Origin: Paracoccaceae bacterium
GTDB lineage: Bacteria > Pseudomonadota > Alphaproteobacteria > Rhodobacterales > Rhodobacteraceae
Assembly: GCA_030750975.1 (NCBI GenBank)
Contig: JASMHC010000001.1
Coordinates: 62,001-126,000, forward strand
Direction of reading: 5' to 3'
DNA: 64,000 nt
Below, one piece after another: positions 1 through 10,154 of the stretch (the stretch's first letter is position 1; each line of letters starts with the position of its first letter). The notes beneath the pieces were generated by a model. The model was not told the DNA's origin. It saw only the letters and a program-made list of their open reading frames with translations, and searched no databases. The position numbers and the translations under genes were made by a program.

Positions 1-670
1 CGTCCGACCCGTGCACCAGCCAGGCCTTTTGAGACCCCAATTGTTGCAGCGTTTCCGCCATCGGGAAGATCAGGTCGGGGGCGAAGGCCCCTGTCAGCTG
101 CCGTTTGACGCCTGCGGGGTTGGTCAGCGGGCCGAGGATGTTGAAGATGGTTTTGCAGCCCAGTTCCTGACGCACCGGCATGACATGTCTGATCGCGGGG
201 TGATGCATCGGGGCCATCATGAAGCCGATGCCCACCTCTTGAAGGGCTTTTTCCACAACCTCAGGTCCGACCATGACGTTGATGCCCATTTGCGCAAGCG
301 CATCGGCTGCGCCCGACAGGGACGACAGGTTCTTGTTGCCGTGCTTGGCGACCGGAACGCCGGCCCCTGCGGTAACAAAGGCGGTGGCAGTCGAGATGTT
401 CAGCGTGCCTTTGCCATCCCCGCCGGTGCCGACAATGTCGATCGCGTCGTCCGGGGCGTTAACCGCGTTGCATTTGGCGCGCATCACGGCGGCGGCAGCG
501 GCATATTCGGCCACGGATTCACCCCGGGCGCGCATGGCCATCAGCAGCCCGCCCATCTGGGCCGGGGTCGCCTGTCCTTCGAACAGGGCCTCAAACGCGG
601 CCTCGGCCTGCGCTCGCGAAAGCGGGCCTTCGGAAGCGGCAAAGATAATCGGTTTCATGGCGTCACTCAT
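1..670 (-). CDS. trpD: Anthranilate phosphoribosyltransferase, partial (C-terminus beyond window)
   Basis: TrpD transfers phosphoribosyl from PRPP to anthranilate, the second committed step of tryptophan synthesis, in the cytoplasm. Only the first 223 codons lie in the window; the reading frame stays open to base 1. The N-terminal helical domain (about residues 5-65) is followed by the PRPP-binding GTGGDGKGT loop at about 81-89 and a KHGN motif, both typical of the family. The ATG at 668-670 overlaps the trpG stop codon as ATGA, so the two are translationally coupled. trpC would be expected next, outside the window. Seen: frame and motifs. Known: family role. Inferred: operon continuation. 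Confidence 0.95.
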   Translation of the reverse strand, partial: MSDAMKPIIFAASEGPLSRAQAEAAFEALFEGQATPAQMGGLLMAMRARGESVAEYAAAAAVMRAKCNAVNAPDDAIDIVGTGGDGKGTLNISTATAFVTAGAGVPVAKHGNKNLSSLSGAADALAQMGINVMVGPEVVEKALQEVGIGFMMAPMHHPAIRHVMPVRQELGCKTIFNILGPLTNPAGVKRQLTGAFAPDLIFPMAETLQQLGSQKAWLVHGSD

Positions 671-1248
671 GCGGGCACCTTCAATTCGTTCAGGAAGTTT
701 TTCAGCAGCGCGTGGCCGTGCTGCGAAGCGATGGATTCGGGGTGAAACTGCACGCCGTGGATCGGCAGCTCTTTGTGCTGAAGGCCCATGATCGTGCCGT
801 CCTCAAGTTCGGCCGTGACCTTCAGGCAGTCGGGCAGGCTGTCCCGTTCGACGACCAGCGAATGATAGCGGGTTGCGTCAAACGGCGATGGCAGGCCCTT
901 GAACAGCCCGGTGCCGGTATGATGCATCCGGCCCATCTTGCCATGCACAATCTCGTGGCAGCGCACCACATTGCCACCGAAAGCCTGCCCGATGGTCTGG
1001 TGGCCCAGACAGACACCCATCAAGGGCACTCTGGCCTTTGCAGCGGCTTTGGTGAGGTCAAGGCAAATTCCCGCCTGATCGGGGTCACAGGGACCCGGTG
1101 ACAGCAGAATGCCGGCGGGCTTCATCGACATCGCCTCGTCAACCGAAAGCGCATCGTTTCGTCTGACGTCAATTTCCGCCCCAAGCTCGCCCAGATAATG
1201 GACAAGGTTGTAGGTGAAGCTGTCGTAGTTATCGATCAATAGCAACAT
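667..1248 (-). CDS. trpG: Anthranilate synthase glutamine amidotransferase subunit (component II)
   Basis: TrpG (193 aa) releases ammonia from glutamine and passes it to TrpE for anthranilate formation. It is a class I glutamine amidotransferase with the nucleophile in GVCLGHQ (Cys80) and the His-Glu pair in HPES (about 169 and 171). A longer reading frame exists upstream, but the conserved family start [14 protein letters not shown] fixes the ATG at 1246-1248. The gene is separated from trpE by the opposite-strand gene at 1354-2721, so it needs its own promoter in the roughly 105-bp gap; I found no convincing promoter there. It overlaps trpD by 4 bp. Confidence 0.95.
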   Translation of the reverse strand: MLLLIDNYDSFTYNLVHYLGELGAEIDVRRNDALSVDEAMSMKPAGILLSPGPCDPDQAGICLDLTKAAAKARVPLMGVCLGHQTIGQAFGGNVVRCHEIVHGKMGRMHHTGTGLFKGLPSPFDATRYHSLVVERDSLPDCLKVTAELEDGTIMGLQHKELPIHGVQFHPESIASQHGHALLKNFLNELKVPA

Positions 1249-1353
1249 AGGCGGATTTCCACGGTGTTTTGGACAAGAATTTGACTGGTTGCCCCGTTTG
1301 TTGGTCGGGCTATACATGCTCAGGGTTGCGCCCGAGGGTCAAGAGGGCGCAGT

Positions 1354-2721
1354 ATGTCGAAAAACGGCGCACAGGATAACAGGAGTGCTCGGGTGGTACG
1401 CGGATTGATTTTTGGACTGATCTGGGGCGTGATCTTCATGGGGTTCGTGCTTGGGGTGACTTCGCTTCTGATGCCACTGCCTGATCGCGGGGCCACGGCG
1501 CCCGTGGTCGTGGTCGAAGCCCCGGAGCCTGATCCTGAACCTATTCCCGAGCCTAGGGTTGTGATCGAGGATAACCCTGATCCATCGCCTTCTATTGAGG
1601 CTCCGGGTTTTGATGCCGCCCCTGAGATCGAGGAAACCTCGGCCATCATCCCCGAAGCGGGCGCGGCGGACACCGCATTGACCGAGGTCCTGACAGTGGA
1701 CGAAACCGTTCCGGCCATGTCTGACGGCGACATGCCAAGCGCCAGCGAGCAACCGGCGGCTCCATTGGTGGCACCGATGTCGGAAAATGATCTGGCGATT
1801 TCCACCGAACCGGCGCAGCCCGTTTCGCCCGTGGTTCAGGAAGAGGCGTTCGAGCAACCCGTTGCGGACGTGGTTGAGCCTGAGTTGAAACCGGACGCGC
1901 CGAATGTTTCGGACATGGCTGAAGCGGTAGTGGCCGAGCCTGAGGCAGAGCTTGCCAGCGTTGAAGGCGCGACCGTGGCGGTTGTTGAGGAAGGCGCCGC
2001 GGTGGTGATCAACCGGCTGCCCAGCGTAAGCGACGCGGGCGCGCCGCGTGAAGACGGGCCGCTGGCTGTGAATTCCGAGATGTTTGAAAATCCGGGCAGC
2101 CGTCCCTTGATGTCCATCGTTTTGATTGACACGGGCGACTTCAACATCGGACCCGAGGCGCTGGCAGCCTTTCCCTATCCGCTGACATTCGCGATTGATC
2201 CTTTGCGCGAGGATGCTTTGGAGAAAGCCCAAACCTATCGCAATGGCGGGTTTGAGCTGGTGGCGCTGGCCGATCTTCCGCAAAACGGCGGGGCTGAGCT
2301 GGCAGATCTGGCATTGCTGCCGACTCTTGACGGGGTGCCCGGATTTGTCGGGGCGCTGGAAGGGCTTGATGGCGGCGTTCAGGGTAATATGGAACTGGCC
2401 GAGGCTGTGTTGAAAGCCATGGGCGATGCCGGATACGGGTTGCTTTTGCGACCCAAAGGTTTGAACGCGGCACAACAGATGGCAGACGGGCGTGATCTGC
2501 CGGTGGCGACGATCTTCCGCGATTTCGATGACAAGGGGCAGGATGCGACCGTGATCCGCCGTTTCCTTGATCAGGCCGCTTTCAAAGCCCGGCAAGAGGG
2601 CGAGATCATCATGGTCGGGCGGCTGCGTCCCGCGACGATTTCGGCGCTGTTGCTTTGGGGCTTGCAGGACCGCGCAACCAGTGTCACGCTTGCGCCGGTT
2701 TCAGCGATATTGCTGAATTAA
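1354..2721 (+). CDS. Divergent polysaccharide deacetylase family protein (YibQ-like), membrane-anchored
   Basis: 455 aa. One N-terminal membrane segment (about residues 17-38) is followed by a long acidic, proline-rich linker (about 45-235, many Glu/Pro/Val/Ala) and a C-terminal domain (about 245-455) that starts around SIVLIDTG and matches the divergent polysaccharide deacetylase (DUF610/YibQ) pattern. The linker suggests a domain held away from the inner membrane in the periplasm, so a role at the cell wall is inferred; the substrate is unknown. It lies on the opposite strand between trpE and trpG, an arrangement I recall as trpE(yibQ)GDC in Rhodobacter sphaeroides. It converges on trpE. 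Confidence 0.8.
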   Translation: MSKNGAQDNRSARVVRGLIFGLIWGVIFMGFVLGVTSLLMPLPDRGATAPVVVVEAPEPDPEPIPEPRVVIEDNPDPSPSIEAPGFDAAPEIEETSAIIPEAGAADTALTEVLTVDETVPAMSDGDMPSASEQPAAPLVAPMSENDLAISTEPAQPVSPVVQEEAFEQPVADVVEPELKPDAPNVSDMAEAVVAEPEAELASVEGATVAVVEEGAAVVINRLPSVSDAGAPREDGPLAVNSEMFENPGSRPLMSIVLIDTGDFNIGPEALAAFPYPLTFAIDPLREDALEKAQTYRNGGFELVALADLPQNGGAELADLALLPTLDGVPGFVGALEGLDGGVQGNMELAEAVLKAMGDAGYGLLLRPKGLNAAQQMADGRDLPVATIFRDFDDKGQDATVIRRFLDQAAFKARQEGEIIMVGRLRPATISALLLWGLQDRATSVTLAPVSAILLN

Positions 2722-2723
2722 AA

Positions 2724-2757
2724 CGTTTCGGGAATAGCTTGAGACGCGAAGTTGATT
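2724..2757. repeat. Dispersed palindromic repeat, degenerate copy
   Basis: Directly after the yibQ-like stop codon is CGTTTCGGGAATAGCTTGAG followed by a GAAGTTGATTT segment. It matches the left arm and loop of the better-preserved copy at 31989-32032, but the right-hand GAAACG arm has decayed. It lies in the convergent gap with trpE. Confidence 0.55.
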
Positions 2758-2803
2758 TGGCAGCGCATGCTAGCGCACAAGGACACGCGCGTCACAAACG
2801 GTT

Positions 2804-4312
2804 TCAGTTCGATTTGCTTTCGAAACGCGCCGCGTCCTGAGCGGCCGCTTTGATGGCTTTCGATTTGTTTATGGTTTCCTGAAACTCGGCCTCGGGGTCG
2901 CTGTCATAGACCACACCACCCCCGGCCTGAATATAGACTTTGTTGTCTTTCACGACCGAGGTTCGCAGCGCGATACACATATCCATGTCACCGCCCGCGC
3001 TGAAATAGCCGACACCGCCGCCATAGACGCCACGTTTTTCAGGTTCAAGCTCGTCGATAATCTCCATCGCGCGTACCTTTGGCGCACCCGAAACCGTGCC
3101 CGCCGGAAGGCCTGACAGCAAAGCCGAAAGCGCATCCTGATCCTCGGCCAATTCGCCGACAACGTTTGATACGATATGCATGACGTGGCTATAGCGTTCG
3201 ATGATGAATTCTTCGGTTGGGCGAACCGTTCCGATCTTTGAAACCTTGCCGGTGTCGTTACGGCCCAGATCGAGCAGCATCAAATGTTCCGCCAGCTCTT
3301 TCGCGTCTTCCAGCAGATCCTCTTCCAATGCCTTGTCTTCCGCCGGGGTTTGGCCGCGCGGGCGGGTGCCGGCAATTGGTCGAATGGTCACTTCGTTCCC
3401 GAACACCCGCACAAGGATCTCGGGGCTTGCGCCGATCACCTGATAGCCACCGAAATTAAAGTAGAACATGAAGGGCGACGGGTTGGTGCGGCGTAACGAG
3501 CGGTAAAGCGAGAAAGGGGGATAGGGAAAGGGCTGCGTCCAGCGCTGCGACGGGACCACCTGAAAGATGTCGCCTGCGCGGATATATTCCTTGGCCTTCT
3601 CGACCGCGTCCAGATAGCCCTGATGGGTGAAGTTCGACACCGGTTCGGGCAAATCACCCGCTTCGCCCATTTCGCGGTTAACAGCGGGCAGGGCGCGTTC
3701 CAGATCGCGTAAGGCGTCCATGACACGCTCTGCTGACTGGGCATAGGCCGCGCGGGCCGATAGACCCTCTGCCACCCAGGCAGGCGAGACAATCGTGACT
3801 TCGCCATTGACCGCATCAAGCACGGCGATGACCGAAGGGCGCATCAGAACGGCATCGGGCAATCCCAGCGGATCGGGATTGATATCGGGCAGATGTTCGA
3901 CCAGCCGGATCATGTCATAGCCAAGATACCCGAACAAACCGGCGCTTGCGGCTGGTAAATCCGCCGGCAGATCGATTTTGCTTTCCTCGATCAGCGATCG
4001 CAGACCGGACAGCGGATCGAGGTCCTGATCGGTGAAGGCGTCGGGGTCAAAACGGGCCTGACGGTTGATGCTGGCGGTTTCGCCATTGCACCGCCAGATC
4101 ACGTCGGGCTTCATGCCGATGATCGAATAGCGACCGCGGATTTCCCCCCCGGTCACGGATTCCAGAACGAAACTGTCTTTCTGCGCACCGGTCAGACGCA
4201 TCATCAGCGACACCGGCGTGTCCAGATCGGCGGCAAGCCGGGCATAGACGACCTGGTTTTTCCCTGCCGCATAGCCTTGCTGAAAATCGTCGAAACTTGG
4301 TGTCAGCGCCAT
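2804..4312 (-). CDS. trpE: Anthranilate synthase component I
   Basis: TrpE (502 aa) converts chorismate plus ammonia from TrpG to anthranilate and is normally feedback-inhibited by tryptophan. The N-terminal domain carries an LES segment (FVLESVTGG) in the region that binds tryptophan in this family. The C-terminal chorismate-binding domain includes PIAGTRPRG, DLGRNDTGKVS and GAPKVRAMEIIDELEP, all typical. It starts 10 bp after the ppiD stop, so the two are probably cotranscribed. trpG lies about 1.5 kb away beyond an opposite-strand gene. No tryptophan-rich leader peptide was seen immediately upstream. Confidence 0.96.
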   Translation of the reverse strand: MALTPSFDDFQQGYAAGKNQVVYARLAADLDTPVSLMMRLTGAQKDSFVLESVTGGEIRGRYSIIGMKPDVIWRCNGETASINRQARFDPDAFTDQDLDPLSGLRSLIEESKIDLPADLPAASAGLFGYLGYDMIRLVEHLPDINPDPLGLPDAVLMRPSVIAVLDAVNGEVTIVSPAWVAEGLSARAAYAQSAERVMDALRDLERALPAVNREMGEAGDLPEPVSNFTHQGYLDAVEKAKEYIRAGDIFQVVPSQRWTQPFPYPPFSLYRSLRRTNPSPFMFYFNFGGYQVIGASPEILVRVFGNEVTIRPIAGTRPRGQTPAEDKALEEDLLEDAKELAEHLMLLDLGRNDTGKVSKIGTVRPTEEFIIERYSHVMHIVSNVVGELAEDQDALSALLSGLPAGTVSGAPKVRAMEIIDELEPEKRGVYGGGVGYFSAGGDMDMCIALRTSVVKDNKVYIQAGGGVVYDSDPEAEFQETINKSKAIKAAAQDAARFESKSN

Positions 4313-4322
4313 CGGTTTGCCC

Positions 4323-6167
4323 TTACTGGAAGTTGGCGTTCACGGCGTTGATCGCCCGCTGGTCCAGATCGATCACCGTGCGCAAACGCAATGAATCGAT
4401 GAACCGGTCAAAGATTTCCTGTTCGATTTCGCCCGAGCTTTGCTGGTTGATCGCATCCACTATCGCAGCACTTTCCTCGGACGCCAAATCGGCCGAGTTG
4501 ATCGCGTCCAGGCGGAACAGGATGACGCTGTCGGCGGTCGCATAGGTATCCAATTCGCCGGCCAAGGGCATCTCGAAGGCGACGCTGGCAAATTCCGGGG
4601 GCGTTCCGCCAATTTCGCTGTTGCGCGATATGCCCGCCTCTTGATTGCTGGTAAGGCCGAGGGATTCAAAGCTGGCCCCTTGTGCGATCGCTGTGGCCAG
4701 TTCGGTGGCCCTGGCTTCCAGCTGTTGCAACAGGCGCTGGCGGTTCAGGCCTTCTGCGACACTTTCGCGAACATCCTCGAACGCTTCGGGGCGGGGATCA
4801 TCAACAGTATCAAGACGCATCGCAAAGACGCCGCCATCTTCAAGATTGTCGATCTCGGGGAAAGCGTCGGGTGTGATCGCGTTCGCCAGTTCGCGGAAGG
4901 CCGCGTAACCGGCGATGCCGTCCACCACATCGTCACGATAGCCGATCTGCCCAAGTTGCATGTCGGTATCGGCGGCCAGTTCTTCCAAGGTTGCCCCTGC
5001 CGCCAGAAGGTCTTCGAAATCGGTGATCTGTGAATCGATCACACGGGTTGCGCGGTCATATGCCAGTTCTTCGCGCAGCAACGGCTGGGCGTCTTCAAAG
5101 CTGACATAGCGGCCGCTGAGAATGGCATTCACGCGGAACAGGGCCGGTCCAAGCTCGGACGGGGCCGGGCCGACAATGCCGGGTTCCGGGATCGAAAAGA
5201 CAAGCTCGCCCGCGTCGAACAGATCAAATTCGGTAACGTCGCCCAGATCGACATTTATCAGTTGAAGCCCGCGTTCAGTCACCAGATCCTCAAACGTGGC
5301 GGTGCCTGCGTTCAAGCGCTCAAGCGCTTCGGCGGCCGAAGCTTCGTCAACAAACACCAGACGCTCCACAAGACGCCGCTCGGGCGTGTCGAATTCGTCA
5401 ATGCGGCGTTCATAGGCATCGCGCAGGCTTTGTTCGTCCAGTTCGACGGAATCAAGGATCATTTCCGGCGTCAGCCACGCATAGGTGATCTGCATGGTTT
5501 CCGGAATGGTATACGCCTCGATATTCGCTTCGTAATGCGCCCGCAATTCGGCTTCGCTGGCCTCGGCTGGCGCCTGATCCAGATCCGAAGCCGTCAGTTC
5601 TGCCCATGTCAGATCACGGGTTTCCTGCAAGAAGGACACAAAAGTCCGCGCGAAAGTATCGTTTGTCTGGATGTTGCCAAGCAAGGACCTTTGCAAAATG
5701 CTGCGGGTGATTTCGTCGCGTATCTGCGCTTCGAATTCGCTTTCGGTCATGCCGGCGTTTTGAATGGCAAACCCATAGGCCTGACGGTCGAAATTGCCGT
5801 CCGAATCCAGAAAGCTGCTGATTTGCAGAAGTTGCTGGCGCAGAAGCTCGTCGCCGACGGAAATTCCGATACGGTCCATTTCGGCATCCAGCAGCGAGGT
5901 GGCCACAAGACGGCCAAGAACCTGCTGATCCAGACCGAAAAGCTGGGCCTGGGCAAAGGAAATGCGGCTTCCGGTCTGGGCGGATAGCGCGTTCATTTCC
6001 TGTTGCAGGGCACCGGCATAGGTGTTGATGGGAATTTCCTTGTCACCCACTTTTCCGATCGAGCGGATCGAGCCGCTGAGATTTGTCGAGCCAAAGCCGA
6101 TCAGTCCAACGATAATCATCGCCAGAATGGCCCAGACAAAAATCCGTGACACTGATGTTTTCGCCAT
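4323..6167 (-). CDS. ppiD: PpiD/SurA-type peptidylprolyl isomerase, membrane-anchored periplasmic chaperone
   Basis: 614 aa from the chosen ATG, which has an AAGGG ribosome site; the frame extends further upstream without better support. An N-terminal membrane anchor (about residues 8-28, IFVWAILAMIIVGLIGFGS) is followed by a SurA_N-type helical chaperone region and a parvulin-like region in the middle. In this family the protein hangs in the periplasm and helps fold outer-membrane or exported proteins. The parvulin signature is weak, so the isomerase activity is uncertain. It is upstream of and close to trpE; the link looks positional rather than functional. Confidence 0.8.
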   Translation of the reverse strand: MAKTSVSRIFVWAILAMIIVGLIGFGSTNLSGSIRSIGKVGDKEIPINTYAGALQQEMNALSAQTGSRISFAQAQLFGLDQQVLGRLVATSLLDAEMDRIGISVGDELLRQQLLQISSFLDSDGNFDRQAYGFAIQNAGMTESEFEAQIRDEITRSILQRSLLGNIQTNDTFARTFVSFLQETRDLTWAELTASDLDQAPAEASEAELRAHYEANIEAYTIPETMQITYAWLTPEMILDSVELDEQSLRDAYERRIDEFDTPERRLVERLVFVDEASAAEALERLNAGTATFEDLVTERGLQLINVDLGDVTEFDLFDAGELVFSIPEPGIVGPAPSELGPALFRVNAILSGRYVSFEDAQPLLREELAYDRATRVIDSQITDFEDLLAAGATLEELAADTDMQLGQIGYRDDVVDGIAGYAAFRELANAITPDAFPEIDNLEDGGVFAMRLDTVDDPRPEAFEDVRESVAEGLNRQRLLQQLEARATELATAIAQGASFESLGLTSNQEAGISRNSEIGGTPPEFASVAFEMPLAGELDTYATADSVILFRLDAINSADLASEESAAIVDAINQQSSGEIEQEIFDRFIDSLRLRTVIDLDQRAINAVNANFQ

Positions 6168-6238
6168 TCGGAAGCCCTTTCCCCTGCTTTGAAACAGGTG
6201 TCTACGCGGTTGGGAAAGTAGGGGCAAGCTAAAGAGGG

Positions 6239-7414
6239 TCAGAAGCTGAAATCGGCCAGCCTCCGCCCCATTTCTTCGATCCCCGCAGCGTCGGCATTGG
6301 CAAAGGCGATGCGGAACTCTGTCAAAACCCCGGCCTCGTCCTTTGGGCGGAACATGTTGGCCGGAAGCGCAAGAACACCGGTTTCGCCCAGCAGCACCTG
6401 CGCCGGATTTTGATGGCGGGCGGCATCGGGATGTGTCGCATAGGCAAAATAGGCCCCGCTGCCGTTCAGGACCCAGCCCTTGTTTTGCAGTTTGCCGAAC
6501 ACCTGTCTAACCGCGTCCCCGCGGGCCAGAATCTCGGCGCGTTCGCCCTTTAGCCAGGTATCGAGATTCTCCAGCCCCCAAAGCGCGGCCTTCTGGCCAA
6601 GACCGGTCGGGCAAATGGTGACGGTATCAAGAAATTTCACCACCTCTGTCAGCATCGTTTCAGAAGTCGCAAGCGCGCCCACGCGATGCCCTGTCAGATG
6701 GTAGGCCTTGGAAAAGGAATAAAGATGGATAAGCGCGTCTGCCCATTCGGGATCGGCGAAAATCTGGTGCGCGGGGCCGTCTGATCGGCGGAAGTCGCGA
6801 TAGGTTTCGTCAAGGATCAGATGAATACCGGTTTCGCGGGCAAGCAGATAGAATCGCTCGATCAATTCCGGCGGATATTCCAGACCGGTCGGGTTGTTCG
6901 GCGACACCAGCACAATCGCCTTGGTGCGCGGGGAAATCAGCCGTCGTGCGCGACTGACCGAGGGCAGCAAATCAGGGCCACAGGTCAAAGGAACAGCCCT
7001 GACGCCCGACATATCGAGCCACATTTTATGATTGAAATACCATGGGGTTGGAAGAAGAACCTCATCCCCTTCACTTGTCAGGGTCGCGATGGCCGCAGCG
7101 AAGGCCTGATTGCAGCCCGACGTGATCGCGATCTGCTCGGGTGTGATCCGCCCGTTATACAGTTTTGCGGTTTTCTCGGCCAAGGCCGCCCGTAGCCTTG
7201 GGTTGCCCAATGCTGGGCCGTATAGGTGCAATTCAGGCTCACGGGTCATCGCGCTGGCCATTGCGTCCAACATCTGCCCGGGCGGCGGAGAGGCGGGGGC
7301 CGCCTGCGAAAAATCCAGCAAAGGCAGATGTGCGGGAAGGGCCGTGTTTTTTGCCCAGGCTTTGGATTCCGGGATCGGAGGGGCGAATGTCGCGCGGGTT
7401 CGGGTTTCAGACAT
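6239..7414 (-). CDS. PLP-dependent class I/II aminotransferase
   Basis: 391 aa fold-type I aminotransferase. Visible landmarks are SPNNPTG (Asn174 contacts the cofactor), LILDETY (Asp202 and Tyr205) and the Schiff-base lysine in SFSKAYHLTGHR (Lys236). A conserved Arg near the C-terminus (EFRIAFA) would bind the substrate carboxylate. The amino donor and acceptor cannot be read from the sequence; aspartate or aromatic aminotransferase-like is the usual label. It starts 20 bp after gpt and is the last gene of a fabI-gpt-aminotransferase run on the minus strand. Confidence 0.85.
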   Translation of the reverse strand: MSETRTRATFAPPIPESKAWAKNTALPAHLPLLDFSQAAPASPPPGQMLDAMASAMTREPELHLYGPALGNPRLRAALAEKTAKLYNGRITPEQIAITSGCNQAFAAAIATLTSEGDEVLLPTPWYFNHKMWLDMSGVRAVPLTCGPDLLPSVSRARRLISPRTKAIVLVSPNNPTGLEYPPELIERFYLLARETGIHLILDETYRDFRRSDGPAHQIFADPEWADALIHLYSFSKAYHLTGHRVGALATSETMLTEVVKFLDTVTICPTGLGQKAALWGLENLDTWLKGERAEILARGDAVRQVFGKLQNKGWVLNGSGAYFAYATHPDAARHQNPAQVLLGETGVLALPANMFRPKDEAGVLTEFRIAFANADAAGIEEMGRRLADFSF

Positions 7415-7434
7415 TCAACTGTCGTCCGTGCTGA

Positions 7435-7953
7435 TCAATCGGTGCCGCGATAAGGCTCGACATATTGCAGGGCCATGTCCCAGGGGAAAAATATCCAGGT
7501 ATCCTGACTGACACTGGTGATATAGGTGTCAGCCTGTTTTTCGCCTTCGGGTTTGGCATAGACGCAGGCGAAATGCGCTTTGGGATAAAGCGAACGAACA
7601 AGTTCCAGCGTTTTGCCGCTATCGACCAGATCATCGATGACCAGAATGCCTTCGCCGTCGCCCATCATCTCGGTATCCGGGCTTTTCAGGACCTCGGCTT
7701 CGCGCCTCTGGTCGGCCTTGCCGCCGCCCGAGTGATAGGATTTGACGCTGATCGTATCGACTTTGCGCACATCCAATTCGCGCGCAATGATCATTGCCGG
7801 GGCCATGCCGCCGCGCGTGATCGCGACCACGGCTTTCCACGCGCCGTTATCCGGGCCGTTTCCGTCCAGCCGCCAGGCCAGCGCACGGGCGTCGCGGTGC
7901 AACTGATCCCAACTGACGTGAAATCCTTTTTCATGTGGAAGCCGTTCGACCAT
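7435..7953 (-). CDS. gpt: Xanthine-guanine phosphoribosyltransferase
   Basis: 172 aa, the usual length. It salvages guanine and xanthine with PRPP to make GMP and XMP. The PRPP-binding loop [13 protein letters not shown] lies at about 103-115, and the N-terminal AITRGGM segment is typical of Gpt. The C-terminal WIFFPWD segment resembles the base-binding loop. It starts 4 bp after fabI ends, so it is in the same transcript. Membrane association is known for the E. coli enzyme but cannot be judged here. Confidence 0.92.
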   Translation of the reverse strand: MVERLPHEKGFHVSWDQLHRDARALAWRLDGNGPDNGAWKAVVAITRGGMAPAMIIARELDVRKVDTISVKSYHSGGGKADQRREAEVLKSPDTEMMGDGEGILVIDDLVDSGKTLELVRSLYPKAHFACVYAKPEGEKQADTYITSVSQDTWIFFPWDMALQYVEPYRGTD

Positions 7954-7957
7954 GGGG

Positions 7958-8764
7958 TCAGCCTTTCTGCATTTCTGGGGCGTCTACCGCCTTCATTCCG
8001 ACAATGTGATAGCCCGCATCGACGTGATGTGTTTCGCCGGTGACACCCGCGCCGAGATCGGACAGAAGATACAAGGCCGAGTTGCCCACATCGTCAATGG
8101 ATACGTTGCGGCGCAAGGGCGAGTTGGTTTCATTCCACTTCATGATATAGCGGAAGTCTCCGATGCCGCTGGCAGCAAGGGTTTTGATCGGACCGGCGGA
8201 TATTGCGTTTACGCGGATTCCGTCTTTGCCCAGATCCTCGGCCAGATACCGGACCGAGGCTTCCAGCGCCGCCTTGGCCACACCCATCACGTTGTAATGT
8301 GGCATCACACGTTCGGCCCCGTAATAGGTCAGCGTGATCGCGCTGCCACCTTCGGTCATGAGTTTTTCGGCACGCTGCATGACGGCGGTGAAGCTATAGA
8401 CCGATATGTCCATCGACAGGGAAAAATTGGCGCGGCTGGTGTCTACATAGCGTCCGCGAAGTTCGGATTTGTCTGAAAACCCGATGGCGTGAACGATGAA
8501 ATCAAGCTTGCCCCATTTGGTGGCCAATTCGGCAAAAAGCCGATCGATGGAAGTTTCGTCGGATACATCACACGGCAACACGATTTCACTGCCAAGTTGT
8601 GCCGCCAACGGATCGACGCGCTTTTTCAAAGCGTCCCCCTGATACGAGAATGCCAGTTCGGCACCCGCATCGGCACAGGCTTTTGCAATGCCCCACGCAA
8701 TGGATTTGTCATTGGCCAGCCCCATAATGAGACCGCGTTTTCCCTGCATGAGCTGAGTTGACAT
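7958..8764 (-). CDS. fabI: Enoyl-[acyl-carrier-protein] reductase (NADH)
   Basis: 268 aa. It reduces trans-2-enoyl-ACP in the last step of each fatty acid elongation cycle. The SDR fold shows the FabI nucleotide motif [13 protein letters not shown] and the catalytic Tyr-X6-Lys in YNVMGVAK (Tyr157, Lys164), with a second Tyr at 147-148 as in E. coli FabI. A longer frame begins with TTG at 8782, but the ATG at 8762-8764 has an AGGGGA ribosome site and matches the usual family N-terminus, so I chose it. It is the first gene of the fabI-gpt-aminotransferase operon and divergent from pdxH. Confidence 0.95.
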   Translation of the reverse strand: MSTQLMQGKRGLIMGLANDKSIAWGIAKACADAGAELAFSYQGDALKKRVDPLAAQLGSEIVLPCDVSDETSIDRLFAELATKWGKLDFIVHAIGFSDKSELRGRYVDTSRANFSLSMDISVYSFTAVMQRAEKLMTEGGSAITLTYYGAERVMPHYNVMGVAKAALEASVRYLAEDLGKDGIRVNAISAGPIKTLAASGIGDFRYIMKWNETNSPLRRNVSIDDVGNSALYLLSDLGAGVTGETHHVDAGYHIVGMKAVDAPEMQKG

Positions 8765-8882
8765 CCCGTTCCCCTGCGCCAATTAGTTTCCGTATTCAAT
8801 CCTTTAGGCGATTGGGTATGGCCCTTCAAGTGTTTGCGCCAACCCGATGCTGTTCAAAACGGGGTAATGAAGGGGACAGGTC

Positions 8883-9488
8883 ATGTCGGATAGAACCGGA
8901 ATTTTCGCAGGCGACGATCCGTTCGAGATTGCGCGAAACTGGCTGATCGAGGCTGAAAAGACCGAGGTCAACGATCCCAACGCAATCGCCCTTTCGACCG
9001 TGGATACTGACGGTCTGCCCAATGCCCGAATGGTGCTGCTGAAATCTATCGATGTGGACAGTTTCGTTTTTTACACCAACTACGGCAGCGCCAAAGCGCA
9101 AGAGATCGACAGCGCCGGGAAGGCCGCTTTTGTCATGCACTGGAAATCCTTGCGTCGGCAAATCCGGGTGCGGGGGCAGGTGACACGAGAAGAAGGGCCG
9201 GACGCGGACGCCTATTATGAATCGCGGTCGCTTAAAAGCCGTTTGGGGGCCTGGGCTTCCCGGCAGTCCGAGCCGCTGAGCTCGCGCACTCACCTTATGG
9301 CGGAAGTGGCGAAAGTCACGGCGCGGCACGGAAGCTCACCCAAGCGACCGCCGTTCTGGGGGGGCTATCGTATCTTCCCGCAAGAAATCGAATTTTGGGC
9401 CGATGGCGCGTTTCGCCTGCATGATCGCTTCCGTTGGGTCAAGCAAGCCGGTGAAAACAACTGGAAAATCACCCGTCTTAACCCTTGA
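8883..9488 (+). CDS. pdxH: Pyridoxamine/pyridoxine 5'-phosphate oxidase
   Basis: 201 aa flavoprotein that oxidises PNP or PMP to pyridoxal 5'-phosphate. Family landmarks are [18 protein letters not shown] near the N-terminus (FMN binding), the central RRQIRVRG strand, [11 protein letters not shown], and the C-terminal PPFWGGYRI followed by HDRFRW and WKITRLNP. Start ATG has an AAGGGG site 8 bases upstream. It is transcribed away from fabI and ends about 130 bp before the cold-shock gene, so it is probably a single-gene unit. Confidence 0.95.
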   Translation: MSDRTGIFAGDDPFEIARNWLIEAEKTEVNDPNAIALSTVDTDGLPNARMVLLKSIDVDSFVFYTNYGSAKAQEIDSAGKAAFVMHWKSLRRQIRVRGQVTREEGPDADAYYESRSLKSRLGAWASRQSEPLSSRTHLMAEVAKVTARHGSSPKRPPFWGGYRIFPQEIEFWADGAFRLHDRFRWVKQAGENNWKITRLNP

Positions 9489-9617
9489 TATCGAATAACG
9501 ACCTACCGTCATTCGCGCCGCGTGAATGACAACTTGGTTGATTTATTGTCTTTTTGACTTGCAAACATTTTTCATTCCCGTGATGGTGCCCGCCATTGGG
9601 GATGAGATTAGTGAGCT

Positions 9618-10151
9618 ATGGATGTGGCTGAAGAAGAACGTCTGGATCGCGTCGTCGGGCGCGTGAAGTGGTTTGATGCTGGTAAAGGATTCGGGTTTGT
9701 CGTGGCGGATCGCGGCGGGCCGGATATCTTGCTGCACGCGAATGTTTTGCGCAATTTCGGGCAAAGTTCGATCGCCGACGGAATCGGTGTCGAGCTGCAT
9801 GTTCAGGAAACGATGCGCGGTGTTCAGGCCATCGAGATTTTGGAGATCTGGCGGCCCGAGGGCGAAGACACTCCGCCGCTTGAAGATTTCTCGGATATTC
9901 CCGCTGAAGAACTCAGTCAGGTGCCATTGTTGCCCGCACGGGTCAAATGGTTCGACAAGGCCAAGGGTTTTGGCTTTGCAAATGCCTTTGGCTGTGATCA
10001 AGATATTTTCGTGCATATCGAAGTGTTGCGCCGGTCCGGATTGGCAAATTTGACGCCGGGCGAAGCCATTGCGCTTCGTGTCATTGACGGCAAGCGCGGT
10101 AGAATGGCCGCCGAAGTATGCGCTTGGGAAGTCGGGATTAATTCGGAGTAG
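9618..10151 (+). CDS. Protein with two cold-shock domains
   Basis: 177 aa with two CspA-type OB folds. The first (about 11-76) has [13 protein letters not shown]; the second (about 106-172) has [13 protein letters not shown] and DIFVH. These RNP1/RNP2-like motifs bind single-stranded nucleic acid. A 30-residue acidic linker joins the domains. Double-domain forms are common in alphaproteobacteria and are usually called cold-shock proteins, though cold induction is not shown by the sequence. It is followed after 3 bp by the DUF192 gene, so both are cotranscribed. Confidence 0.9.
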   Translation: MDVAEEERLDRVVGRVKWFDAGKGFGFVVADRGGPDILLHANVLRNFGQSSIADGIGVELHVQETMRGVQAIEILEIWRPEGEDTPPLEDFSDIPAEELSQVPLLPARVKWFDKAKGFGFANAFGCDQDIFVHIEVLRRSGLANLTPGEAIALRVIDGKRGRMAAEVCAWEVGINSE

Positions 10152-10154
10152 AGC

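Noticed and set aside
1339-2595. 418-codon open frame antisense to the yibQ-like gene
   Set aside because: Rich in Arg/His/Gln with no domain; the plus-strand frame has a membrane anchor and a recognisable C-terminal domain.
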